Part shown: one piece after another, positions 19,101-27,815 of the stretch
Layout of the letters: each line of letters starts with the position of its first letter
How positions within the stretch are numbered: position 1 is the stretch's first letter
Source of the DNA: Adlercreutzia sp. ZJ304
GTDB taxonomy: Bacteria; Actinomycetota; Coriobacteriia; Coriobacteriales; Eggerthellaceae
DNA: 64,000 nt
Direction of reading: 5' to 3'
Assembly: GCF_011039075.1 (NCBI RefSeq)
Contig: NZ_JAAKEG010000009.1
Span: 1-64,000, forward strand
Program-made: the position numbers and the translations under genes
Notes under the pieces: model-generated
Database searches by the model: none
What the model saw: the letters and a program-made list of their open reading frames with translations, nothing else
What the model was told of the DNA's origin: nothing

Positions 19101-19365
19101 AATCAAGACTAGATTGCAAACCTTATATCTGTGTATCAAAAATGCGATATCAAGTGACATACAGATTTCATGTCAAAACCAACTGTGTACAACACCTATT
19201 GATATCTCAAATCTTCATAGTTGCAACTTTTAATGAATGTAAATCTTGCAGAAAGCTGGCATCCTTGGCAACTTTTAATAGGCAAAGTAACGGCACTTTA
19301 GTGGCATGGCAAACTTTTATTAAGAATAATGCGGAAGCGTGCTAAATGTACGATATCATTCAAAC

Positions 19366-22300
19366 ATGAAGCATACGGCTTTTAATAAAGAGGTGTGGCG
19401 CTCTATTACCCATTCACTTGGGCGCTTTATTGCGATCTTTGCAATAGTTGCGCTGGGGGTGGGTTTCTACGCAGGTCTTCAAATGACCGCGCCCGACATG
19501 CGCCTTGCTGCTGATAAATTCTACGACGAAACCAATCTGTTTGACATACGTGTTGTGTCTACTATGGGTCTTTCCGATTCCGATATTGAAGCGTTGCGGC
19601 AAATTGAAGGCGTAGAAGATGTGCAGGCAGCTTGGGAGACTGATGCTCAAGGCGAAGTGAATAGCGAGCCTTACACGTTTCGCATTCATTCGCTGGATGA
19701 TTCTAGTGCCAACGAACAGCGCATTAACGATTTGGTTCTGGTAGATGGTCGTATGCCTAGCGCATCGGGCGAATGCGTTATTTCAGCCGACCGCATAATG
19801 AATGGTCCTGTGGGGTTGGGTGACACCATAACGCTTATTGAAGGCACCACCGAATTATCCGACACACTGAACCGGACGCAATTCACAATTGTGGGTACGG
19901 TAAGTTCGTCGTATTACACATCGTCTACCTCTATGGGTTCAACTTCGCTCGGTTCGGGCGTTATTCAACAGTTTATGTATATTCCTGCTAGCGATTTTTC
20001 TGCCGACTATCCCATAACCGAGGCATTTATATCCGTTTCGGGTGCGAAACAGCTTGAGTCTGGCAGCGAAGGTTATAACGATACGGTGGCTTTCGTGCTA
20101 AGCCGCATAGAGTCCATAGCCGATGCGCGCGAACAGGCTAGGGTTGACGAATTGAAAGCCGACGCGCAGCGCGAACTTGACGATGCGCGAAGCGAATACA
20201 ATGCCGAGCGGGCTGATGCGGAAAACCAGTTGGCTGACGCGCAGCGCAAACTTGACGATGCGCTTTCCCAAATTCAGGAAAGCGAGCGCAAGATAAATCA
20301 AGGTCAGCGCGAATACGACAGCGGGAAGGTGCAGCTGGAAGAGCAGCGCAGCGCGGCTAAGAAGCAATTGGCTGATGCGCAAATCGAAATTGATAATCAG
20401 GCGGCACAGCTGGAATCAACAAAGACCACACTTACCGCACAGCAACAACAGCTAGAAGAGGCGCAGGTGCAACTTCAGCAGGCTCTTGTGCTTGATCCAA
20501 CCAACCCGGCGCTCCAGCAGCAGCTAGCCGAAGTGCAGGCAGGGCTTGCAAAGGTCAATGCGGGTTTAGATCAAGTGGCGCAGGGCGAAACGCAGCTAGC
20601 TGCTGGACGACAGCAGCTGGAAGAACAGCGTGCGCAAGCAAATGCGCAGCTTGATGCCGCGCAAAAAAAGCTAGATAAAGCTGCATCCGATTTGTCTAGC
20701 GGGCGCGCGCAGCTAAAACAGGGAAAAGCAGATTACGAGTCGGGTTTGGCGGAATACGAGGAAAATCGCGAAAAGGCAAATGCGGAATTTGCTGATGCTG
20801 AAGCCGAACTAGCGGATGCTCAAGCTGACATAGATGCTATTGAGAAGCCCGATTGGCTTGTTATGGACCGCACGAAGAATTACGGTGTTGAAAGTTTCGC
20901 TCAAGATTCCACGCGTATAGGGCACATTGCCGCCGTATTCCCGCTAATATTTTTCCTAGTGGCTGCCCTTGTGTCACTTACCACCATGACGCGTATGGTC
21001 GATGAAGAGCGCATGCTTATAGGCACATATAAAGCGTTGGGTTATTCGCGGTCGCGCATAACATCGAAATACCTAATATATGCGGCTTCCGCAAGCATTG
21101 CGGGTTCTGTTGTGGGCATTGCGGCGCTGGCATTTACGCTGCCGGCTATTATTATGTCGGCATATTCAATAGTTTATATTGTGCCTACTGCTGGCTTGCA
21201 GATGGATTGGCAGGTTGCGCTTTTGTCGGCAGGCATGGGCGTGGGCATTACGCTTATCGCTACGGCCGCTGCCGCCATTTCCACACTTAGGGAATCTCCG
21301 GCGGCTCTTATGCTGCCGCCTGCGCCGAAAGCGGGTAAGCGCATTTTGTTAGAGCGCGTGCGCCCCGTGTGGAATAAGCTGTCGTTTTTATGGAAGGTTA
21401 CATGCCGCAACATTTTCCGTTATAAGAAGCGTTTGATAATGACCATAGTCGGCATTGCGGGCTGTACCGCGCTGCTGCTAACCGGCTTCGGTTTGCAAGA
21501 TTCCATCAACGACATAATAGATAAGCATTATGGGCAAATAGTGAAATATACAGTGGTTGTTACAGAAGAGGAAGATGCCTCCGATGCCGATAAGCAGGCT
21601 GTAAACGACGCTATAGCTAGCGTAGGTGCCGATACGCAAGTTGATGCACACGTGGAACTGATGGTTACTGTGGGTGGTGGATCGGGCGCTGTGCAGGCAA
21701 ACCCGAATAAGGAAGACCTAACCACTGAAGTTATTGTGCCCGAAAACGAACAGGAATTTTCCAAGATATGGGCGCTGAAGAACCGCCTTTCTGGGGAAGA
21801 TGTGCACTTGCAAGATGAAGGTGCAGTAGTTACTGAAAAGTTGGCTGCCGAAAACGAAATAAGTGTGGGCGACAATGTTGTACTGGCTGTGAAAGACGAT
21901 ATGGGTAACGCTACAGATCAGGTATTTGCTGTGCCAGTAACGGGCATAGTTGAAAACTATGTGGGACACAGCGTTTTTATGTCTGCTTCAGCTTACGAAA
22001 AGGCTTTTGGCGCCAACCCGCAATTCAGCACTGTGTATGCAAATATTCCCGAAGACGCCGATGTGCGCGGCAAGTTGGATGCTGAAATGCAGCAAATAGA
22101 CAGCGTGCGCACGGTGGCTTATAACGACGAAACAATAGATAGCTACAAATCGGCACTAAGCTCTGTGAATATGGTTGTGGTTGTGCTTATTTTGGCAGCG
22201 GCAATGCTTGCCTTCATTGTGCTTTACAATCTTACTAACATAAACATTACCGAGCGTGTGCGCGAAATAGCCACGCTGAAAGTTTTAGGATTTACGGCTC

Positions 22301-22566
22301 GCGAAGTGCAGATATACATATTCCGCGAGACTATTATTCTGTCTGTTTTAGGCGCACTTGTAGGGCTTGTGCTGGGAATTTTCCTAGAGAATTTTGTGGT
22401 TGTTACGGCTGAGGTTAATCAAGTTATGTTTGGTCGTGATATCCATATTCTAAGTTTCGTTTTCGCGTTCTTGCTAACAATGTTGTTCACTGTTTTGGTT
22501 ATGCTGGTCATGATGCGCAAACTTGCCAATATAGATATGGTTGAAAGTTTGAAGTCGAATGAATAG
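19366..22566 (+). CDS. FtsX-type ABC exporter permease with coiled-coil stalk
   Basis: 1066 residues from the ATG at 19366; a GTG 9 codons upstream is possible, and neither has a good Shine-Dalgarno. Order: helix 1 (about 18-38), a MacB-like outer domain (to 250), a long Gln/Ala/Glu-rich coiled coil (about 250-490, many 'ADAQ..LD.A' heptads), the first FtsX domain with three helices (about 515-650), the core 'RNIFRYKKRLIMTIVGIAGC' helix, a second outer domain, and a second three-helix FtsX domain to the end. This is the large duplicated permease class that works with a LolD/MacB-type ATPase as a mechanotransducing exporter. The ATPase is the next gene. Confidence 0.88.
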   Translation: MKHTAFNKEVWRSITHSLGRFIAIFAIVALGVGFYAGLQMTAPDMRLAADKFYDETNLFDIRVVSTMGLSDSDIEALRQIEGVEDVQAAWETDAQGEVNSEPYTFRIHSLDDSSANEQRINDLVLVDGRMPSASGECVISADRIMNGPVGLGDTITLIEGTTELSDTLNRTQFTIVGTVSSSYYTSSTSMGSTSLGSGVIQQFMYIPASDFSADYPITEAFISVSGAKQLESGSEGYNDTVAFVLSRIESIADAREQARVDELKADAQRELDDARSEYNAERADAENQLADAQRKLDDALSQIQESERKINQGQREYDSGKVQLEEQRSAAKKQLADAQIEIDNQAAQLESTKTTLTAQQQQLEEAQVQLQQALVLDPTNPALQQQLAEVQAGLAKVNAGLDQVAQGETQLAAGRQQLEEQRAQANAQLDAAQKKLDKAASDLSSGRAQLKQGKADYESGLAEYEENREKANAEFADAEAELADAQADIDAIEKPDWLVMDRTKNYGVESFAQDSTRIGHIAAVFPLIFFLVAALVSLTTMTRMVDEERMLIGTYKALGYSRSRITSKYLIYAASASIAGSVVGIAALAFTLPAIIMSAYSIVYIVPTAGLQMDWQVALLSAGMGVGITLIATAAAAISTLRESPAALMLPPAPKAGKRILLERVRPVWNKLSFLWKVTCRNIFRYKKRLIMTIVGIAGCTALLLTGFGLQDSINDIIDKHYGQIVKYTVVVTEEEDASDADKQAVNDAIASVGADTQVDAHVELMVTVGGGSGAVQANPNKEDLTTEVIVPENEQEFSKIWALKNRLSGEDVHLQDEGAVVTEKLAAENEISVGDNVVLAVKDDMGNATDQVFAVPVTGIVENYVGHSVFMSASAYEKAFGANPQFSTVYANIPEDADVRGKLDAEMQQIDSVRTVAYNDETIDSYKSALSSVNMVVVVLILAAAMLAFIVLYNLTNINITERVREIATLKVLGFTAREVQIYIFRETIILSVLGALVGLVLGIFLENFVVVTAEVNQVMFGRDIHILSFVFAFLLTMLFTVLVMLVMMRKLANIDMVESLKSNE

Positions 22567-22576
22567 GGAGTTTTGG

Positions 22577-22644
22577 AAATCTTGCCCCGTGAAGCTGTGT
22601 TCAGAAGCTTCGCAGCCTTCGCTCCGCTTCACGGAGCAAGATTT
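22577..22644. repeat. Hairpin, small repeat family copy 3
   Basis: Arms 22577-22595 and 22626-22644 are complementary at 18 of 19 positions. The 30-base loop (22596-22625) matches that of the hairpin at 15952-16027. It lies 10 bases after the permease stop. Confidence 0.85.
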
Positions 22645-22740
22645 GTGGTTCGCATCCTCGGGCTTCGCAGCCTTCACTCCGCTTCACGGAGCAAGACTCG
22701 TGGTTCGCCTCGCCGGGCTTTACGGAACAAGACTTGTGGC
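22607..22740 (+). repeat. 55-bp direct repeats between permease and ATPase genes
   Basis: A unit beginning GCTTCGCAGCCTTC and containing GCTTCACGGAGCAAGA starts at 22607 and 22662. A third, internally deleted copy starts at 22717 (GCTTTACGGAACAAGACT). The array grew from the 3' half of the hairpin element. Confidence 0.8.
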
Positions 22741-22775
22741 AGTTATTCATTAGGGCGCAACAGTAGGGAGTAGAA

Positions 22776-23477
22776 ATGGCATTTTTGGAAGTGCGCGACC
22801 TTTGCAAAACATACAAGATGGGCGAGGTGGAAGTACCCGCTGTGCGCAGCATGACTTTCGACGTTAACGCCGGTGAATTTGTGGTGGTGGTTGGACCTTC
22901 GGGCAGTGGAAAAACTACGCTTTTGAATATGATAGGCGGTATGGACACCGTAACGTCGGGCAGCATAGAGTTGGACGGCGTGCGTGTTAGCGACTACACA
23001 CCCAAAGAAGTTACGTTTTATCGCCGCTACGATATAGGTTTTGTTTTTCAATTCTACAATCTGGTGGCTAATCTGACCGCGCTAGAGAATGTAGAGTTGG
23101 CTAATCAGATATGCAAAGACCCACTGGATGCGGGCGATGCGCTGCGCTCTGTTGGTCTTGGGCACAGGATAGACAACTTCCCCGGGCAGCTTTCTGGTGG
23201 TGAGCAGCAGCGCGTAGCCATTGCGCGTGCATTAGCGAAGAACCCTAAGTTGCTGCTTTGCGACGAGCCCACAGGTGCGCTTGATTATGAAACTGGTAAG
23301 GCTATCCTAAAACTTCTGCAGGACACATGCCACAACACCGGCAAAACTGTTATGGTTATTACCCACAATCAGGCGTTCGAGCGCATAGCCGATAGGGTAA
23401 TTCGCGTACATGAAGGTCATGTGGCTGCTGTAACTGTAAACGACAATCCAGATAGCGCTGAAACCCTAGAGTGGTAA
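22776..23477 (+). CDS. ABC transporter ATP-binding protein (LolD/MacB type)
   Basis: 233 residues. Walker A is 'GPSGSGKTT' (residues 40-48), the Q-loop is in 'FVFQFYNL', the signature is 'LSGGEQQ' (139-145), Walker B is 'LLLCDEP' (159-165), and His197 lies in 'VITHNQ'. The pattern fits the LolD/FtsE/MacB subfamily that pairs with FtsX-like permeases. It hydrolyses ATP at the inner membrane face to drive the 1066-residue permease encoded upstream. GGGAG lies before the ATG. The 209-base gap from the permease is filled by repeats that could tune expression within the operon. Confidence 0.93.
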   Translation: MAFLEVRDLCKTYKMGEVEVPAVRSMTFDVNAGEFVVVVGPSGSGKTTLLNMIGGMDTVTSGSIELDGVRVSDYTPKEVTFYRRYDIGFVFQFYNLVANLTALENVELANQICKDPLDAGDALRSVGLGHRIDNFPGQLSGGEQQRVAIARALAKNPKLLLCDEPTGALDYETGKAILKLLQDTCHNTGKTVMVITHNQAFERIADRVIRVHEGHVAAVTVNDNPDSAETLEW

Positions 23478-23505
23478 TAATGGCTGCCTGTTGCTGTTGT
23501 TGCCG

Positions 23506-24783
23506 CTAGCGACCTTTTGCCATTTTGGCAGCAATTTCTTCGGCGGATAGCTGCGTTTCTTCAAATATGCTGTCGGAATCTAGGTCGAATGCGGTATGCA
23601 ATAACTGCACCGCGCGCTGAGTTTCGGCAGAATCTATAACCATAGAAAGCCTAATCGGCGATGTAGATATTGCCATTATATTTATGTTGTTTTCGCCCAG
23701 CGTGCGGAAAGCTAGCGCCGATACGCCCGGTGAAGATTTCATGCCTGTTCCCACCAGACTTATCTTGGCAATGTCTTCTTCCACGTCTACCGAATCGGCA
23801 CCAATTTCCGGAATAATTACGTCAAGCGTTTCACGGGCGCGTGCAAGATCGGATGCGGGGCATGTAAATGAAATGTCGGTTGCCCCATCGCGGGATGTGT
23901 TTTGGATAATCATATCCATGTTCACCATGTTAGCAGCCAGTGCGCTGAATACTTTTGCCGCAACGCCCACAGCGTCGGGCACGTGGCGTATAGTCACCTT
24001 TATCTCGGAAGTGTCGTGTGCAATGCCGGTTATAACGGCTTCCTCCATTTTTGGATCCTCCTTGATATAGGTGCCGGGCGCATCGGAAAAAGCCGAGCGC
24101 GAATGTATTACTACGCCCCATTTTTTGGCGAATTCCACGGCGCGGCTTTGAAGCACGCCGCTGCCTGCGCTGGATAACTCCAGCATATCGTCGTAAGAGA
24201 TTTCGTTAAGTTTGCGTGCGCGCGGTGCAATGCGCGGGTCGGTTGTGTATACGCCATCTACGTCGGAATATATTTCGCAAACATCGGCACCGATACCCCA
24301 AGCAACAGCAACAGCTGTGGTGTCAGAACCACCGCGACCTAGCGTTGTTATATCGCCATTCGCATCAATTCCCTGAAAGCCCGCTACAACCGGTATTATG
24401 TCAGCCTCTAGTGCGTTAAGTATGCGTTCGTTGTGTACTTTCACTATTCTGGCTTTGTTGTGCGTGCCATTCGTTTCTATGCCTGCTTGGCGACCTGTGA
24501 AGCTCATGGCACGCAGCCCCATGCTTTCAAGCGATAGCGCCAACAGTGTCATAGAAACCTGTTCGCCGGTTGATAGCAGGCGATCCAGCTCGCGTGCCGG
24601 CGGGTTTGTGTTTACGGCATTCGCTAGCCCCATAAGCTCGTCAGTTGTTTTGCCCATGGCAGATACTACGGCTACAACCTTGTCGCCGCGCTCTTTCATG
24701 CGCGCTAGGCGTTTTGCAACGTTTTTAATGCGCTCGGGCGATGCAACCGATGTGCCGCCGAATTTTGCAACTATAAGAGTCAA
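23506..24783 (-). CDS. lysC: Aspartate kinase
   Basis: 425 residues, starting at a TTG (24783) with GGAAGAG a few bases upstream. It begins 'LIVAKFGGTSVASPERIKNVA', the aspartokinase ATP/aspartate loop. 'TLGRGGSDTTAVAVA' and 'VDGVYTTDPR' are further kinase motifs, followed by two C-terminal ACT domains (about 265-410) for feedback by lysine and/or threonine. It phosphorylates aspartate, the first step toward lysine, threonine and methionine. Asd (28 kb) and DapL (31 kb) provide later steps in this window. It converges on the ABC operon. No lysine riboswitch is evident in the short leader. Confidence 0.95.
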   Translation of the reverse strand: MTLIVAKFGGTSVASPERIKNVAKRLARMKERGDKVVAVVSAMGKTTDELMGLANAVNTNPPARELDRLLSTGEQVSMTLLALSLESMGLRAMSFTGRQAGIETNGTHNKARIVKVHNERILNALEADIIPVVAGFQGIDANGDITTLGRGGSDTTAVAVAWGIGADVCEIYSDVDGVYTTDPRIAPRARKLNEISYDDMLELSSAGSGVLQSRAVEFAKKWGVVIHSRSAFSDAPGTYIKEDPKMEEAVITGIAHDTSEIKVTIRHVPDAVGVAAKVFSALAANMVNMDMIIQNTSRDGATDISFTCPASDLARARETLDVIIPEIGADSVDVEEDIAKISLVGTGMKSSPGVSALAFRTLGENNINIMAISTSPIRLSMVIDSAETQRAVQLLHTAFDLDSDSIFEETQLSAEEIAAKMAKGR

Positions 24784-24876
24784 CGCTCTTCCAAATCTTT
24801 CTCGCAGTTAATCAAACCAACGCACTATTATAATGCCCGCAAGCCCTACGTTTGCGCTTAAAAAGAGAAAACATGC

Positions 24877-24940
24877 TAGGCGCTGTTGCATGTAACGTAT
24901 CTGGATAATAGGCGCTATTGCATGTAACGTATCTGGATAA
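24877..24940 (+). repeat. Tandem 32-bp repeat, two copies
   Basis: TAGGCGCTGTTGCATGTAAC... (24877-24908) is followed directly by a second copy (24909-24940) differing at one base (G/A). It lies in the divergent intergenic region of lysC and the Gly-rich membrane protein, so it could affect promoter spacing. Confidence 0.9.
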
Positions 24941-24950
24941 TGCATCTTAT

Positions 24951-24980
24951 TAGACAAATATCCGAAATTTCGCTCATAAT
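24951..24980 (+). promoter_or_regulatory. Possible promoter of the 25011 gene
   Basis: TAGACA (24951-24956) and CATAAT (24975-24980) are separated by 18 bases, about 30 bases before the start codon. This is pattern match only. Confidence 0.35.
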
Positions 24981-25010
24981 AATATAGACACACGCGAAAG
25001 GTGCTTAAAT

Positions 25011-26156
25011 ATGGGCAGATCAGGTGGTGGCAGCTTCGGCGGCGGAGGATTCGGTGGCGGATTCTCTAGCGGAGGCGGCGGTTTTGGCGGAAGTTTTGGT
25101 GGCGGTAACAGAGGCGGCGGCAGAAGCGCGGGTGGCGGTCCGTCTTATGGCGGCGGCTATCACGGCGGCGGAAGTTGGCTTGGCGGTTTTCTGTGGGGAA
25201 ACCTTTTAGGTTCATCGCGCGGTCAAACCGTTGTGGTTCAGCAGCCGCAAGGCGGTGGCGGCGGCGGCGCGGGGTCTGGCGGTCCGGGTGGTCCGGGGTC
25301 TGGCGGTCCGTCGGATGGCGGAATGCGCGATCCTAATTCCAAACAGTCAAACAACTTGGGCTGTCTTTGGATTGTGCTTGCAGTAGTTGTGCTTGCAATT
25401 ATTATTGCGGTGTTCTCGGGCACATCGTCTGTGCCGGCTTCTACGGTAGATCGCACTCCTTTACCTGCAGGAGCTGCCGAGGTTAGCGAATACTACACCG
25501 ACGAAGATGGCGACTGGATACATACTCCTGCGAAACTGGAAGAGGGTCTTCGCCATTTCTATGATGAAACCGGTGTGTGGCCCTATGTGTATATTCTTCC
25601 GAATGGCTATACCACATCTAGTCAGCAGTTAACCGATATGGCGCAGCAGCTTTACGGCGAGTTGTTTACCGACGATGCGCATTTCTTGCTAGTGTTTTGC
25701 GACAACAACTCTGGTGGCTACAACTGCGGCTACTATGGTGGTCAAGCGGCTCGATCGGTTATAGACGATGAAGCGGTGCAAATATTAGCCGCTTATTTAG
25801 AAATTAACTACGACGATATGTCGCTAAGCGAAGAGCAAATATTTAGCAACACGTTTTCTCAGACCGCCGATCATATAATGAGCAAAACTATAAATCCGGT
25901 TATTCCGATAGCGATTGTTGCCGGCGTTGTTATTGTGGTTGTTATAGTGGCGCTGCTTATAAAGCGCGGGCGCGATGCGAAAAAGCGCGAAGCCGATCGA
26001 ATGGAGCGCATACTGAACACGCCGCTTGATCAATTTGGCGACAAAGATTTAGAAGAGCTTGAGAAAAAGTACGAGGATGGCGCTGCGGCATCAGGGGCGC
26101 ATAACGATGGTGTTAATACCGCTGTGGCGGACAATAAGGCTGATAAGCCGGAATAG
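25011..26156 (+). CDS. Gly-rich membrane protein with TPM-like extracellular domain
   Basis: 381 residues. Residues 1-110 are an extreme Gly/Ser-rich repeat region (GGGFGG type). A membrane helix follows at about 118-138. Then comes an outer globular domain (about 145-295) with 'LRHFYDETGVWPYVYILP' and 'LFTDDAHFLLVFCD', like the TPM domain of YgcG-type proteins. A second helix (about 297-317) and an acidic tail end it. The start has AAAGG upstream. The PspA-family gene begins 10 bases after the stop, so the two are probably one operon acting on envelope stress or membrane maintenance. The TPM assignment is by resemblance. Confidence 0.7.
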   Translation: MGRSGGGSFGGGGFGGGFSSGGGGFGGSFGGGNRGGGRSAGGGPSYGGGYHGGGSWLGGFLWGNLLGSSRGQTVVVQQPQGGGGGGAGSGGPGGPGSGGPSDGGMRDPNSKQSNNLGCLWIVLAVVVLAIIIAVFSGTSSVPASTVDRTPLPAGAAEVSEYYTDEDGDWIHTPAKLEEGLRHFYDETGVWPYVYILPNGYTTSSQQLTDMAQQLYGELFTDDAHFLLVFCDNNSGGYNCGYYGGQAARSVIDDEAVQILAAYLEINYDDMSLSEEQIFSNTFSQTADHIMSKTINPVIPIAIVAGVVIVVVIVALLIKRGRDAKKREADRMERILNTPLDQFGDKDLEELEKKYEDGAAASGAHNDGVNTAVADNKADKPE

Positions 26157-26165
26157 GAGTTGAAA

Positions 26166-26849
26166 ATGGCAGGAATACTGGATAGATTCGCTTCGATCAT
26201 AAAGGCGAATATCAACGATCTTCTGGATAAAGCCGAAGATCCGGCGAAAATGGTAGATCAGTATATGCGCGAACTTACTGAAAGCTTGGCTGAAGTTAAG
26301 GAAGCCACAGCTGGCGTTATGGCTGAAGAAACTAGATGCAAGCGCTTGGTGGATGAAAATGCTGGCGAGATGGCTAAATACGATGGTCTTGCACGCAAAG
26401 CGCTGCAGGCGGGAAATGAAGATGACGCGCGTCAGTTCTTAGCAAAGAAACAGCAGCTAGAGGCAAAGAATGAAGGCTTAACTTCGGCGTATGAGGCGGC
26501 AAAAGCCAATGCTGATAAAATGCGTCAAATGCATGACAAGCTTGTGTCCGACATAGAGCTTCTAAAGGGTAGGCAAGAGGCAATAAAGGCGAAAGTGGCT
26601 GTTGCGAAGACGCAGGATAAAGTAAACGACATTTCTGCGTCGGGTGCTAAGGCTGAAGGTGCTATGAATGCGTTTAATCGCATGGAGAGCAAGGCTGACG
26701 CAATGCTGGATAAGAGCAACGCGATGGCAGAATTGAACGCTCAGCCGAAAGATAGCGCTGATGAACTAGCCCGCAAATACGAAGAGGCTGGCAGCACGGC
26801 TGCGGTAGATGATGCGTTGGCGAAGATGAAAGCCGAAATGGGTTTGTAA
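26166..26849 (+). CDS. PspA/IM30 (ESCRT-III-like) family protein
   Basis: 227 residues, start ATG at 26166 with AGGAG 5 bases upstream. It is almost wholly helical: 'GILDRFASIIKANINDLLDKAEDPAKMVDQYMRE' is the classic PspA/IM30 N-terminus (amphipathic helix 0 plus helix 1), followed by long Ala/Glu/Lys coiled helices. It binds the inner membrane face and polymerises to protect or remodel membrane. A PspF-type regulator is absent, as usual in actinobacteria. It pairs with the upstream TPM-like membrane protein, a frequent association. Confidence 0.9.
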   Translation: MAGILDRFASIIKANINDLLDKAEDPAKMVDQYMRELTESLAEVKEATAGVMAEETRCKRLVDENAGEMAKYDGLARKALQAGNEDDARQFLAKKQQLEAKNEGLTSAYEAAKANADKMRQMHDKLVSDIELLKGRQEAIKAKVAVAKTQDKVNDISASGAKAEGAMNAFNRMESKADAMLDKSNAMAELNAQPKDSADELARKYEEAGSTAAVDDALAKMKAEMGL

Positions 26850-26851
26850 TT

Positions 26852-27589
26852 CTAGCCTTCAAAAACGGCATGCACTAGGTATTCCACGTTGCCTTTAGGT
26901 CCGGTTATGGAAGATTTTTGCGTGTTGGTTACGCGGAAGCCCTCTTTTTCGAGGGCTTCTTTTACTTCTGCCACTGTGCGAACACGAATTGTTTCGTTGC
27001 GCACAACACCTCGGTCGGTTTCTTCGTGGCGCGATTCAAATTGCGGCTTCACTAGCCCAATAAAAACGCTGCCGCGTTGGGCTAGCTTGGGAAATATGGG
27101 CGCTAAACTAGCAAGCCCAATAAAACTTACATCTATCACTATTAGGTCAAATGGTGCGCCTAGCTCTTGCGGATTTGCCAATTTTATATTTGTGCGCTCA
27201 AATACTTCAACGCGTGGGTCTGTGCGGATGCTCCACGCAAGCTGTCCGTAATTTACATCTACACACGTAACGCTTTTTGCGCCAGCCTGTAGAAGGCAAT
27301 CTGTAAACCCACCTGTAGAAGATCCTATATCTATGCAGCGCATGTTGCTAACGTTTTGCCCGAATGCGTTTAGCGCACCTTGTAGTTTATGACCTCCGCG
27401 CGATACAAATTGCTTTTCGTGCTTTACGAATAGATTTACATTTGGTGGCACCATCATAGCGGCACTTGATGCGTATACGTCTTCTACACGAACTTCGCGC
27501 GCCAATACGCGGCGCAGCGCTTCTTCAGCATCAGCGCAAATGCCTCGTTTAATTAGCAGTTCGTCTAAACGTATTTTCTTCTGAGCCAA
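26852..27589 (-). CDS. tlyA: TlyA-family rRNA 2'-O-methyltransferase
   Basis: 245 residues. An N-terminal S4 RNA-binding domain ('IRLDELLIKRGICADAEEAL', 1-60) is followed by an FtsJ-like Rossmann domain: 'CIDIGSSTGGFTDCLLQAGA' (SAM site), 'CVDVNYGQLAW', 'DLIVIDVSFIGL', 'GLVKPQFE'. TlyA methylates ribose of 16S/23S rRNA cytidines in actinobacteria and relatives; loss gives capreomycin resistance in mycobacteria. The start is a TTG at 27589 with a weak site (AGG). It nearly abuts the convergent PspA gene (2-base gap). Confidence 0.93.
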   Translation of the reverse strand: MAQKKIRLDELLIKRGICADAEEALRRVLAREVRVEDVYASSAAMMVPPNVNLFVKHEKQFVSRGGHKLQGALNAFGQNVSNMRCIDIGSSTGGFTDCLLQAGAKSVTCVDVNYGQLAWSIRTDPRVEVFERTNIKLANPQELGAPFDLIVIDVSFIGLASLAPIFPKLAQRGSVFIGLVKPQFESRHEETDRGVVRNETIRVRTVAEVKEALEKEGFRVTNTQKSSITGPKGNVEYLVHAVFEG

Positions 27590-27680
27590 AATACTGCCTA
27601 TCTAAATTTTAGAGACTGTAACTACTAGGGTGGAACAACTTCATAACTATAGATATGTTTTTATATCATCCGGACACCTG

Positions 27681-27802
27681 CTGGGTATATGGGTGAGGAA
27701 GGCTCAGTCGCTCTACAGTCCTCGCTCGGCAGAAATGTCCACAGGACATTTCTGTTCGCTGCGGAACTCGCTTTGTGAGCACACCCTCACCCATGTACCT
27801 AG
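27681..27802. repeat. Structured dispersed repeat, copy 2 of the large family
   Basis: Outer arms 27681-27705 and 27777-27802 are largely complementary (core GGGTGAGG/CCTCACCC, 16 of 18 in the outer part). The interior matches the reverse complement of 5438-5507. Its central hairpin AAATGTCC-ACA-GGACATTT differs from copy 1 by paired changes. It fills the gap between tlyA and asd. Confidence 0.87.
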
Positions 27803-27815
27803 CGGACAACTTGTA

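Noticed and set aside
22646-22660. GGTTCGCATCC resembling a tRNA T-arm
   Set aside because: No acceptor, D- or anticodon stems fit around it; it belongs to the 55-bp repeat array.
24784-24876. Lysine riboswitch upstream of lysC
   Set aside because: The leader is too short and lacks the five-stem L-box consensus.
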